Shown: positions 8,981-15,218 of the stretch, in pieces
Layout: each line of letters opens with the position of its first letter
Position numbering within the stretch: the stretch's first letter is position 1
Notes under the pieces: generated by a model
Seen by the model: the letters and a program-made list of their open reading frames with translations, nothing else
The model's database searches: none
Told to the model about the DNA's origin: nothing
Translations under genes and position numbers: made by a program
Source: a virus
Reading direction: 5' to 3' (one strand)
Virus record (IMG/VR): IMGVR_UViG_3300023196_000914
Coordinates: 1-20,035 of that record
Length of the DNA stretch: 20,035 nt

Positions 8981-9430
8981 CTAAAGTCTCCTCTCGTAAA
9001 TTATCTCTTTAACCTCATACCCTGCTTTAACAGGTATACTAGATTCCTTAGGATAAGAGACTAGTAGTGAGTCCACACCTTCTTCTTTTAATATTGTATC
9101 CATAGTCTTTTGCATAACTGTAGTAACTCCTTGTTCTCTGAACTTAGGCTCTACATATATACCTAAGTCTCTTGATTCTAGTTCACTAGTGTTATATATA
9201 CTAGGGAGTATCACACATACGTAGTAGCCAACTGGCTCTCCCTCTAAGGTCCTAGCAGCAAGAGTGAACATAGCACCTCTATCTTCAGCACCCTCAAAGA
9301 AGTCCCTACTTACTGATACTTCTTTATTATAAATTTCCATGTAGTGTCTATTAAAAAGAGGGAGAAACTCATCGAAGATATCGTGTATACTCTCCCACCT
9401 CAATACTACATCTTGCTTTTGATCGACCAT
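8981..9430 (-). CDS. GNAT-fold protein, analogue of T7 gp13 (149 aa)
   Basis: The C-terminal half has the pattern of GCN5-related N-acetyltransferases: a strand (DLGIYVEP, residues 88-95), the loop-helix that normally grips the acyl-CoA pyrophosphate (FREQGVTTVMQKTMDTIL, 97-114), another strand (SLLVSYP) and a final KAGYEVKEIIYERR segment (135-148). The pyrophosphate loop keeps R-x-x-G but has Thr where Gly or Ala is usual (REQGVT, 98-103). T7 gp13, at the same place between nozzle and ejection proteins, is also GNAT-like and is needed for virion assembly, so a structural or assembly role is as likely as acetyl transfer. The gene starts 25 bases inside the end of the nozzle C-terminal ORF, with only a weak ribosome-binding site, which suggests coupled translation. 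The stop is TAG. Confidence 0.82.
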   Translation of the reverse strand: MVDQKQDVVLRWESIHDIFDEFLPLFNRHYMEIYNKEVSVSRDFFEGAEDRGAMFTLAARTLEGEPVGYYVCVILPSIYNTSELESRDLGIYVEPKFREQGVTTVMQKTMDTILKEEGVDSLLVSYPKESSIPVKAGYEVKEIIYERRL

Positions 9431-10677
9431 TGTATAGTATACCCTAGTAGTTGGAAGTCTTTGTTAGCTTCTTGTTCAAACCTAAGTGATAAAGCTTTAC
9501 CTCTACCTCTTATCTTATTCTTAGTTGTAATAACCGATTCACCTGAGTCAAAAGGTTCTGCTTGTACAGGAGTGAAAGCTCTCCTAAACCTATAGACCTG
9601 TTGGTAAGGTGCGAACCTTCCATTAGCGTCTGAGTTATTCCAATCCCATTGAGCTCTTAGTTGACAGCCAGATGGTAGGTCTAACTCGAAACCACCCCCT
9701 CCATCGCTAATCCAATTCTCTTCTGTCTGTTTGAAGTGAGTTACTAGTGTAGGAGCACTCTTAGCGTTGCTAGGCTTCTGTAAGGTCTCATGCCCTGTCT
9801 CTAGGTAAGCAGTAGGGTAGTCACTGCCAAAGTCTTGAAAGGTTGTGTCATCTCTACGGCCTACCTTAACTGTGTAAGCAGGGGTAGCTACACCCACCTG
9901 ACGCATTGATATAAAGAAGGGTCCATCATCTCTTAACGCAGTCGTATCTACACCACCTACAAGTGTCTCAGATACCGTAGCATCCTCAACAACTTTACCG
10001 TTAGTTTGGGTAGGAAACCAACCACCTGTCTTGAGGTTAAGGTTAAGTCCTAGTGTATGAGCCCTTAGGATATCTGGCCCTGTAGCTTCAGCTATGTTGT
10101 TATAAGCCCACTCAATTACGTTATCCTTCTTATTGTAGAAACCGTAACAGTACTTCTTACCGACTAAGGTTATACCTGCGTAGTAAGTCTCTATAGTATT
10201 ATCTATAACACTCTTCTCTTCTAACACTGAGTATTGATTAGTAGTTATCTGGTGTATCTTATTCTCTGACCAGTAGTAGTACGCACCCTCTACTTGTACA
10301 ATAGCTTGAGCTGATATGCACCCTGCATCTGTTATCTTACGTAGAGAGAACTCCGTTGCTTTAAACCCTGACTTAGGCCCTGACAACTCCCATACTCCGT
10401 TACTACAAAAGATAACAACTCCATTAGAGGACTCCTTTAGAGAGATACCTCTGTCAGCACTATTGATAGGGACTGTACCTCCATCTGTATCTAGTATATT
10501 ATTTAACTGTTCTGCTGTAGGGTCGTTCTTTTGGTAACACTTAGATAGGAAAGCTACACTACCTCCTTCCATCACTTGTGAGTAATACACTACATTCTTT
10601 ACTAAGTAGAAGATTCTACCTGCTGTGAATACAGAGGATACTGGTCTTTCGTCTATCGTTTCATTAGCTATAGTCAT
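9406..10677 (-). CDS. Tail nozzle protein, C-terminal part (T7 gp12-like, 423 aa)
   Basis: This ORF reads in the same frame as the 342-aa ORF before it, separated only by one TAA codon. Residues 10-26 (ERPVSSVFTAGRIFYLV), followed by a strand and NVVYYSQV, match what I know of the middle of T7 gp12-type nozzle (tail tubular B) proteins, where an R-x-x-x-F-x-x-(G/N)-R-L/I-F/W-Y segment opens a beta-blade. Other propeller-like strands follow (NGVVIFCSNGVWELSG, AYYYWSENKIHQI). The protein lacks the expected N-terminal platform. Together with its partner it makes 765 residues, near T7 gp12 (794). The Shine-Dalgarno before its ATG is poor, so translation is likely by termination-reinitiation at TAAATG or by read-through. 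The product should be part of the tail tip tube. Confidence 0.85.
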   Translation of the reverse strand: MTIANETIDERPVSSVFTAGRIFYLVKNVVYYSQVMEGGSVAFLSKCYQKNDPTAEQLNNILDTDGGTVPINSADRGISLKESSNGVVIFCSNGVWELSGPKSGFKATEFSLRKITDAGCISAQAIVQVEGAYYYWSENKIHQITTNQYSVLEEKSVIDNTIETYYAGITLVGKKYCYGFYNKKDNVIEWAYNNIAEATGPDILRAHTLGLNLNLKTGGWFPTQTNGKVVEDATVSETLVGGVDTTALRDDGPFFISMRQVGVATPAYTVKVGRRDDTTFQDFGSDYPTAYLETGHETLQKPSNAKSAPTLVTHFKQTEENWISDGGGGFELDLPSGCQLRAQWDWNNSDANGRFAPYQQVYRFRRAFTPVQAEPFDSGESVITTKNKIRGRGKALSLRFEQEANKDFQLLGYTIQWSIKSKM

Positions 10678-11706
10678 TTATGGAGTTCCAGGAATATCTG
10701 TCCAACCGCTACCATCAGTACCACCACCTTCACCACCACCACCAGTGTAAGCTCCTGACTCATCAAAGTTCAATATCTTATCGTCTCTATCTATATCAAA
10801 AGCATTGAAGATGTAGTGACCTCTTGGTGCTGGGGAGTCTCCGAAGGTTATGTCATCTAGGACATCCTCATCAAAGAACTGCGTGAACCCACCTACGGTT
10901 ACATCCTCTACCATAGCTAAGTGTACGATGTCTGCGTTACTAGGGTTAAGAGATAGCTGAACAGTGTATCTACTGATAGGGGACTGTGTTGCCCCTCCTG
11001 CTGCTACTCTTCTAGGTTTATACCAACCTTGGTTATATAAGTTATACTCATGTATCTCTGTCATAGAGGGGTACAACGCAGAGACTGTATCCCCTACTGG
11101 GAAGTCTCCAATCACTGTGTGCTTACCTACCTCTACTCCTGATTCTAACCCTACTACATCTCTAACCTTTAAATTAAGCTTAGTGAAAGAGACTGTGGCT
11201 GCACTTACGTTATACCTTAAGAGTGTTGGCTCTATAGCTTCTGAGGTTATCATTACATAACCCTTTACAGCTGAGTATTGGATTGGGGTTCTCTCCGCAA
11301 GTATCAATGTACCTTTATCTGTACCAGACTTAATGTCATCTAGGTATAGGTAAACACCAAAGAGTATTGTAATCATATCATCGCTATCTGCATCACAGAA
11401 GAGAAGGCGATCCCCTTGCTGTATTATCAGAAAGTTAGAGTCTGCATCACCTCCTGCGTTCTCCCATAAGTGCCAAGAGTAAGCGAGTTCACCACTGTCA
11501 GCAGGTAACCCTACCGTTGTGTCGTTGGCAGTTAGGTATAACGAGCTATGCCCTAGCCTAGCCTTTAAACGCATAGGTGTAAGGTCTACTTCTAGATTAA
11601 GTAAATCTACAGCAGAGTCTTGAGGGAAGTCTAGTAAGTTAGCCTCAGTGTTTAAGCCCTTAAAGGGTAACCTGTACTCTTTATCACCCCTAGCTCTCTT
11701 AGCCAT
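10678..11706 (-). CDS. Tail nozzle protein, N-terminal part (T7 gp12-like, 342 aa)
   Basis: The N-terminus (residues 17-41) contains GLNTEANLLDFPQDSAVDLL followed by NLEVD and a basic stretch, the typical opening of podovirus tail tubular B / nozzle proteins, in which the start contacts the gatekeeper ring. The remainder is beta-rich and consistent with the platform and first blades of the nozzle. The last 25 residues are unusual: a Gly-rich run (YTGGGGEGGGTDGSG) followed by WTDIPGTP and TAA, after which the frame continues at once with the 423-aa ORF. Alone it is less than half of a normal nozzle. Its ATG follows the TAG stop of the 71-aa gene with no spacer. It may be a genuine separate subunit, or the first half of a gene interrupted by a nonsense codon. 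Confidence 0.85.
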   Translation of the reverse strand: MAKRARGDKEYRLPFKGLNTEANLLDFPQDSAVDLLNLEVDLTPMRLKARLGHSSLYLTANDTTVGLPADSGELAYSWHLWENAGGDADSNFLIIQQGDRLLFCDADSDDMITILFGVYLYLDDIKSGTDKGTLILAERTPIQYSAVKGYVMITSEAIEPTLLRYNVSAATVSFTKLNLKVRDVVGLESGVEVGKHTVIGDFPVGDTVSALYPSMTEIHEYNLYNQGWYKPRRVAAGGATQSPISRYTVQLSLNPSNADIVHLAMVEDVTVGGFTQFFDEDVLDDITFGDSPAPRGHYIFNAFDIDRDDKILNFDESGAYTGGGGEGGGTDGSGWTDIPGTP

Positions 11707-11922
11707 CTACTTTGCAACCTTCTGCTTCTTAGGTACATGACTAGCTATGTAATGTTTAATAGCTATCTCCATCTGCCTAATGTCATTCCATCCACCACTC
11801 AGCTTAGCTGGTAGCTCTCCTCCTGACTTAAAAGCAATCTCATATAGGTTCTTACCATCTGGTACTCGGTAACCTATCTCTTTACCCGCTTTAGTTTTAC
11901 CTACTACTTTAAATGTAGCCAT
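11707..11922 (-). CDS. Small protein between gatekeeper and nozzle genes (71 aa)
   Basis: I do not recognise this protein. It is small, basic and soluble (MATFKVVGKTKAGKEIGYRV at the start, SHVPKKQKVAK at the end), with a probable beta-hairpin followed by a helix around residues 46-63 (DIRQMEIAIKHYIASHV). Its start overlaps the TAA stop of the gatekeeper gene by one base (TAATG), with a purine-rich GAGAAGAG upstream, and its TAG stop is joined directly to the ATG of the nozzle gene. Such tight packing between two tail genes makes it very likely to be translated. It could be a minor tail, assembly or accessory head-completion protein. No enzyme motif is seen. Confidence 0.75.
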   Translation of the reverse strand: MATFKVVGKTKAGKEIGYRVPDGKNLYEIAFKSGGELPAKLSGGWNDIRQMEIAIKHYIASHVPKKQKVAK

Positions 11923-12680
11923 TATACTCTTCTCCCATAAAGTGCTTTTCTTGTACTAGCACCTATACGTTGTTTCTTTCTAGCTCTAAGTAAACCAAGT
12001 TTACCCTTCTTAGCTACACTAAACAGTGGCTCTTCTCTTAGGGCTTCACTTGATTCTGCTATTACTAAGTTTTGGTAAGTAGGATGGAACCATTCAGGTA
12101 AGTCTATTTCATAAGCATCTGACTGTGTGAAGGTTCTCTGGCTAGAAGTCATTATACCTGACTTACTTCCTTGTAGTGTAGACTCTATATCACTATCGTG
12201 AGAGTCAAAGACGAGGTATTTATCGTCAAAGGAGGTAAAGTAATCAGGAGCTTTATCTGTGCGGATAACATAATCATATCCACTGAAATCTTCTACTTCA
12301 AGAATACCTGTAGCCTCTGTACTTCTTAACCCTACTTTCTCTAGGAAAGCGGGAGGATCTAGGTAAGGTATCTTTTTAAATTTGATTGATGAACCTGTGC
12401 TCTTAGCTACGTTATACATAACTTGATTACGCTCTATCTTTAAAACATTATCTGGTAGGGCAAGGTAATTTGGTCTAGCTACATCTGCTAAAGACTCTAA
12501 CTGTACTAAGTCTCTGCTTAGACTGTTATTAAATACATCTGAGATAACTTCATTAAATACTTTCTCAGCTAGGGATGCGACTTGTTGTGATTCGATAGTA
12601 TCATCTATTGTAGCTACCCTGAATCCATCAGTCATATCCATATAAGTGTTTACTATAGAGAGTAATGTTAATTTAGCCAT
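11922..12680 (-). CDS. Tail gatekeeper / tail tubular protein A (T7 gp11-like, 252 aa)
   Basis: A probable adaptor ring protein that docks on the portal and carries the nozzle. Residues 24-35 read TIDDTIESQQVA, a signature commonly seen near the N-terminus of T7 gp11-type proteins, followed by a helix (SLAEKVFNEVISDVF). The middle is beta-rich and includes a conserved-looking LALPDNVLKIERNQVMY segment (residues about 74-90). The end is basic and helical (LGLLRARKKQRIGASTRK). Its length is a little above T7 gp11 (196 aa) and fits marine relatives. It is the first gene after the only intergenic gap, just where T7 has gene 11 behind the terminator. The ribosome-binding site is weak (GGTG), so it may be made at a lower level than the capsid proteins. 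Confidence 0.87.
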   Translation of the reverse strand: MAKLTLLSIVNTYMDMTDGFRVATIDDTIESQQVASLAEKVFNEVISDVFNNSLSRDLVQLESLADVARPNYLALPDNVLKIERNQVMYNVAKSTGSSIKFKKIPYLDPPAFLEKVGLRSTEATGILEVEDFSGYDYVIRTDKAPDYFTSFDDKYLVFDSHDSDIESTLQGSKSGIMTSSQRTFTQSDAYEIDLPEWFHPTYQNLVIAESSEALREEPLFSVAKKGKLGLLRARKKQRIGASTRKALYGRRV

Positions 12681-12720
12681 TATGCACCATTATTATTTAT
12701 TACTATATTCTTAGACAACC
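12681..12720 (-). promoter_or_regulatory. AT-rich leader before the gatekeeper gene; weak promoter candidate
   Basis: Read on the minus strand, this stretch between the hairpins and the gatekeeper ATG contains TTGTCT, 17 bases, then TAATAA, a loose match to a sigma-70 type promoter. The -10-like box ends only about 10 bases before the ATG, which would leave almost no leader, and AT-rich DNA gives such matches by chance. I see no T7-type phage promoter. It may simply be an unstructured ribosome landing site. Confidence 0.2.
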
Positions 12721-12753
12721 TATCTCAATAAAAGTTCAATCTTATTAGAGATA
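12721..12753 (-). terminator. Long AT-rich hairpin after the capsid genes (second of two)
   Basis: In the transcript the sequence folds as UAUCUC, a bulged U, AAUAAGA, loop UUGAAC, UUUUAUU, GAGAUA: 13 base pairs including one G-U pair, with one bulge and a six-base loop. It is not followed by a U tract, so it could be a weak terminator element, an RNase III-type processing site or a 5' stabiliser for the tail mRNA. Its first three bases are shared with the neighbouring GC-rich hairpin, so the two cannot both form fully. Confidence 0.5.
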
Positions 12754-12776
12754 AGAGGGCCGTTAAGCCCCCTCAT
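12751..12776 (-). terminator. GC-rich hairpin 5 bases after the capsid-associated gene, probable terminator
   Basis: In the transcript, AUGAGGGGGC pairs with GCCCUCUUAU across the loop UUAACG, giving a 10-pair stem (two G-U pairs). It begins five bases after the TAA of the 160-aa gene. The position, between capsid genes and the gp11-like gene, is the one held by the T7 late terminator Tphi. The downstream stretch is AU-rich (the second hairpin) but lacks a true U run, so termination may be partial, lowering tail-gene transcription relative to capsid. Confidence 0.6.
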
Positions 12777-12781
12777 GAGGT

Positions 12782-13264
12782 TTACGCTGCGTCAGCACCA
12801 AAAGGTAAGTACTTAACGATTAACGTTGCTTCACCGGCTGTGTAGGTACCTACAACTAGAGATGAGACACCTTGGTCTGCTGATGCATCACCAACCACAC
12901 CAACTAGAGCACCACCACCAGTGATAACTGCACCTAACGTTAAGTTAGCTGTAGCACCTGCTGCTGCTGTGATTAAACCATCAGGGTCATTAGCAGTACC
13001 ATCTAAGTCTGTAAGACCGATAGCAACACTAGTACCACCAACGAAGGCTACATCTACTTTAAGTACAGCAGATATAATCTTAGCACCTGCTGGGATACCC
13101 ATTACCATAACATTACCAGCTTCTACTGCTGGCATATCATCGTAACTAAAGGTGTATTTTAATTCCTTCTCAGAACCCTGTGATGCTACTGCACCACCGA
13201 ACTTATTCTTTGAAGGGAGTGGTCCGAAATAGGTCTGACGACCGTCTACGCTTTCTAAAGCCAT
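12782..13264 (-). CDS. Capsid-associated / decoration-like protein (160 aa)
   Basis: A small, beta-rich, Gly/Ala/Val-rich protein without membrane segments or catalytic motifs (for example VEAGNVMVMGIPAGAKIISA around residue 50, then AVLKVDVAFVGGTSVAIGL). It lies immediately behind the major capsid gene with its own good Shine-Dalgarno (TAGGAGA, eight-base spacer) that overlaps the capsid gene's TAG, and before the terminator-like hairpins. It should therefore be transcribed as highly as the capsid protein. This suggests a head decoration or head-fibre subunit. The beta-sandwich appearance fits, but I cannot assign a family. Its single Arg uses CGT, as in the capsid gene. Confidence 0.82.
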   Translation of the reverse strand: MALESVDGRQTYFGPLPSKNKFGGAVASQGSEKELKYTFSYDDMPAVEAGNVMVMGIPAGAKIISAVLKVDVAFVGGTSVAIGLTDLDGTANDPDGLITAAAGATANLTLGAVITGGGALVGVVGDASADQGVSSLVVGTYTAGEATLIVKYLPFGADAA

Positions 13265-13275
13265 GTTATATTCTC

Positions 13276-14226
13276 CTAAGAGTTATCAGTTAATAGAATG
13301 TAAAGAGACTCAGGACGGTAAGCTGCAAAGCCCCATCGAGAAGTAGCTGACCATTCGTCACGTTTGAGAGAGACATTACGCTCATGCTCAGCAGTAGGAC
13401 GTTGACGGATAACACCCATCATAGGCTTGCAATCCTCATCAGCTACACACATAGCGATGTTAGCGATACCACCTGAGACAGCTACACCATCAACTGTTTC
13501 AGCAGCGATAGCAGGTAGTAAGTTAGATACTAAGATATCGAATCCGTGGATATTACGTACGAATCTATGTCCTTTAGCAAATCCAGACTCTAATAGTCCT
13601 TCGAAGCGTGGGCTATCTGAAACAAGTACTGCACCAGTAGCTAGCTTATTAAGTGTATTCTCTACTTGAGAGTCTACAATCATAATACGACCAGCTTCAG
13701 GAACATTAGCTTTATCAAAAGATAACTTAATGTCTGCTAAACGGTCTACGAAAGCTTGAGCTGTATAACCATTAACTAGTGCTGAACGATGAGGCTGTCC
13801 ATTGATTGCGTTAATAGCTGCTGCTGTTTGAGAAGCATTAGCTGCTGCGTACAAGTCACCTTCGAGACGCTTAGAGAAAGCATACATACTTTCCTTAATA
13901 CGCTTAGAGAATAACAAGTCAGACTTCCAAGAGTCTTGGTTAAGTACGTCAGTGATGAAGAATCCATCTTGTACGTAGTCAGAGATTGACAATTGGATAC
14001 GAGATGTATCAATTGCACTAAAGTCTACTTCACTATTCTCTGAGTAATCACTTAGAGTAGCTTGTCCGATTTGGTCTACATTGAATGTATCACCATCAGG
14101 GAACTGTGCAGTTACGTCATTCAATAAGAGCATACCTAATAGGTTGTCTTTGAAAGACTCTTGTAGACCATCAGAATAAATCTGTTGGCGTATAATGTTG
14201 GTACTGTTACCAGAAGTTTGTGCCAT
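13276..14226 (-). CDS. Major capsid protein (316 aa)
   Basis: Identified mainly by position (portal, small gene, scaffold, then this gene), length, and composition typical of HK97-fold capsid proteins. An N-terminal arm and extended region (residues 1-70) is followed by a helix with KRIKESMYAFSKRLEGDLYA (around 107-126), like the long spine helix, then alternating strands and helices. The C-terminus (TSRWGFAAYRPESLYILLTD) looks like the closing strand of the core domain. The family match is inferred, not computed. The Shine-Dalgarno is the strongest type in the window (AAGGAGA). Codon use differs clearly from its neighbours: 12 of 16 arginines are CGT and only one is AGA, as expected for a very highly expressed gene. 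No slippery site for a T7-like 10A/10B frameshift is seen before the TAG stop. Confidence 0.88.
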   Translation of the reverse strand: MAQTSGNSTNIIRQQIYSDGLQESFKDNLLGMLLLNDVTAQFPDGDTFNVDQIGQATLSDYSENSEVDFSAIDTSRIQLSISDYVQDGFFITDVLNQDSWKSDLLFSKRIKESMYAFSKRLEGDLYAAANASQTAAAINAINGQPHRSALVNGYTAQAFVDRLADIKLSFDKANVPEAGRIMIVDSQVENTLNKLATGAVLVSDSPRFEGLLESGFAKGHRFVRNIHGFDILVSNLLPAIAAETVDGVAVSGGIANIAMCVADEDCKPMMGVIRQRPTAEHERNVSLKRDEWSATSRWGFAAYRPESLYILLTDNS

Positions 14227-14248
14227 TATAATTCTCCTTTAGAGAGTT

Positions 14249-14950
14249 TTAGTTAGTTTGTCTTAGTCTTTGAAGTTCATTCATTATTGAACTAGAACTT
14301 CCTTTGTACCAGTCAGGATTCTCGCTAGGAGCAGCGCGATGTAAACTGGCTGTATTAAAAGACCCACTTGGGGCTATTTGAGTTGCTACCTTACTTACCT
14401 TCATAGATTCTAATAGTAAACCTGCTGTCGCTGGGTCTGAAGCCATTTCAACTAATCTACTCAAGTCCACACCCATTGATGTAGCCTTTTCGTTCATTAC
14501 TTGTTCTAACTTATCGCCATACTGACCTGCGAGTTTATTCTTAGTATCTTCGAAAGTTGATGCAGCCTTAGTCTCTGCTGCTAGTGCAGCGGCTTCTTGG
14601 TTCTGCTTTCCTAAGATGTCTTGCAACTGCTTACTAGCTATCTCTCCGATTTCTTCCGCGCTTAATCCATTTGTAGATGGGGTAGGGTTGGCTTCCTGAG
14701 TTGACGCTGGGTTTTGTAACTTAGTCAATGCTTCTTCTACGGATAGACGAGATTGCGATTCTAATCTAGATGCCTCTAGGTCAGCTTTATATTTAGCGTT
14801 CTCTGCTTCTATTCGAGCAATATGTTCATCTGCGTTACTAATCTTCTTAGCTGCTGCTTCTGCGTCATACTGTCTTTCACCGACTTGGAACGACATCTGG
14901 TCTGATGCTTGTCCACTATTAGCAGCTGGGTCTGTGCTAAAGTCACTCAT
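14249..14950 (-). CDS. Capsid scaffolding protein (233 aa)
   Basis: An acidic, Ala/Glu/Gln-rich protein without hydrophobic core. Residues about 25-70 form a clear coiled-coil-like helix (AAAKKISNADEHIARIEAEN and on). A Pro/Thr/Ser-rich linker follows around 80-95, then more helix (LEQVMNEKATSMGVDLSRLV), and the C-terminus is short and basic (LQRLRQTN), which in scaffolds often binds the coat protein. Placement directly before the major capsid gene is classical. I chose the ATG at 14950 (MSDFSTDP) rather than an upstream in-frame ATG at 14998. It has AGGAG seven bases upstream and lies after the end of the preceding gene, whereas the upstream start would overlap that gene by 35 bases and add a residue stretch unlike the rest. 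Confidence 0.85.
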   Translation of the reverse strand: MSDFSTDPAANSGQASDQMSFQVGERQYDAEAAAKKISNADEHIARIEAENAKYKADLEASRLESQSRLSVEEALTKLQNPASTQEANPTPSTNGLSAEEIGEIASKQLQDILGKQNQEAAALAAETKAASTFEDTKNKLAGQYGDKLEQVMNEKATSMGVDLSRLVEMASDPATAGLLLESMKVSKVATQIAPSGSFNTASLHRAAPSENPDWYKGSSSSIMNELQRLRQTN

Positions 14951-14957
14951 GTAAATA

Positions 14958-14962
14958 CTCCT
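14958..14962 (-). promoter_or_regulatory. Ribosome-binding site that fixes the scaffold start
   Basis: AGGAG, read on the minus strand, is placed seven bases before the ATG at 14950. No comparable site precedes the in-frame ATG at 14998. Confidence 0.75.
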
Positions 14963-14963
14963 G

Positions 14964-15218
14964 TTATAAATCTTTAATAAGTGAGCGTAGCTGTTCACGT
15001 CTACCTAGACGCTTAGCTCTGCTCCATTCAAATTGAAACTCCGAGTTTGGAGTTACTTTCTCATCTTCTAGAATGAGTTGGTCTAACTCACTCTGTAGGT
15101 GACTCTTTAGATATTCGACTAGTGAGAGACCTTTCCAAGTCTTATACTGGTCCATCATCTCTTTCTTATCTTCTTTATCTAATTTAGTAAGGAAGGAAGG
15201 TACACGTATATTAGCCAT
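14964..15218 (-). CDS. Small protein between portal and scaffold (84 aa)
   Basis: I cannot name this protein. It is highly charged and helical (DKEDKKEMMDQYKTWKGLSL near the start; WSRAKRLGRREQLRSLIKDL at the end), with no membrane segment. Small charged helical proteins are often encoded between portal and scaffold in podoviruses and are treated as minor head or assembly factors; that comparison is general and no homologue is claimed. The ATG follows the portal TAG without spacer and uses GGAGG inside the portal's run of Glu codons, so it is translationally coupled to the portal. Confidence 0.8.
   Translation of the reverse strand: MANIRVPSFLTKLDKEDKKEMMDQYKTWKGLSLVEYLKSHLQSELDQLILEDEKVTPNSEFQFEWSRAKRLGRREQLRSLIKDL

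Noticed and set aside
12681-12781. A T7-type phage RNA polymerase promoter in the only gap
   Set aside because: No sequence resembling the known 23-base class of T7-group promoters is visible; only a loose sigma-70-like pair was found and kept at low confidence.
13270-13300. A programmed frameshift at the capsid gene end like T7 10A/10B
   Set aside because: No slippery heptamer is present before the TAG, and the next gene has its own strong ribosome-binding site.
13776-14018. An 80-aa minus-strand ORF inside the capsid gene
   Set aside because: It is out of frame within the well-supported capsid gene and has low-complexity Leu/Ser/Gln composition; no start signal is seen.
14951-14998. A 16-residue N-terminal extension of the scaffold from an upstream ATG
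   Set aside because: It would overlap the preceding gene by 35 bases and has no ribosome-binding site, while the ATG at 14950 has a perfect AGGAG.
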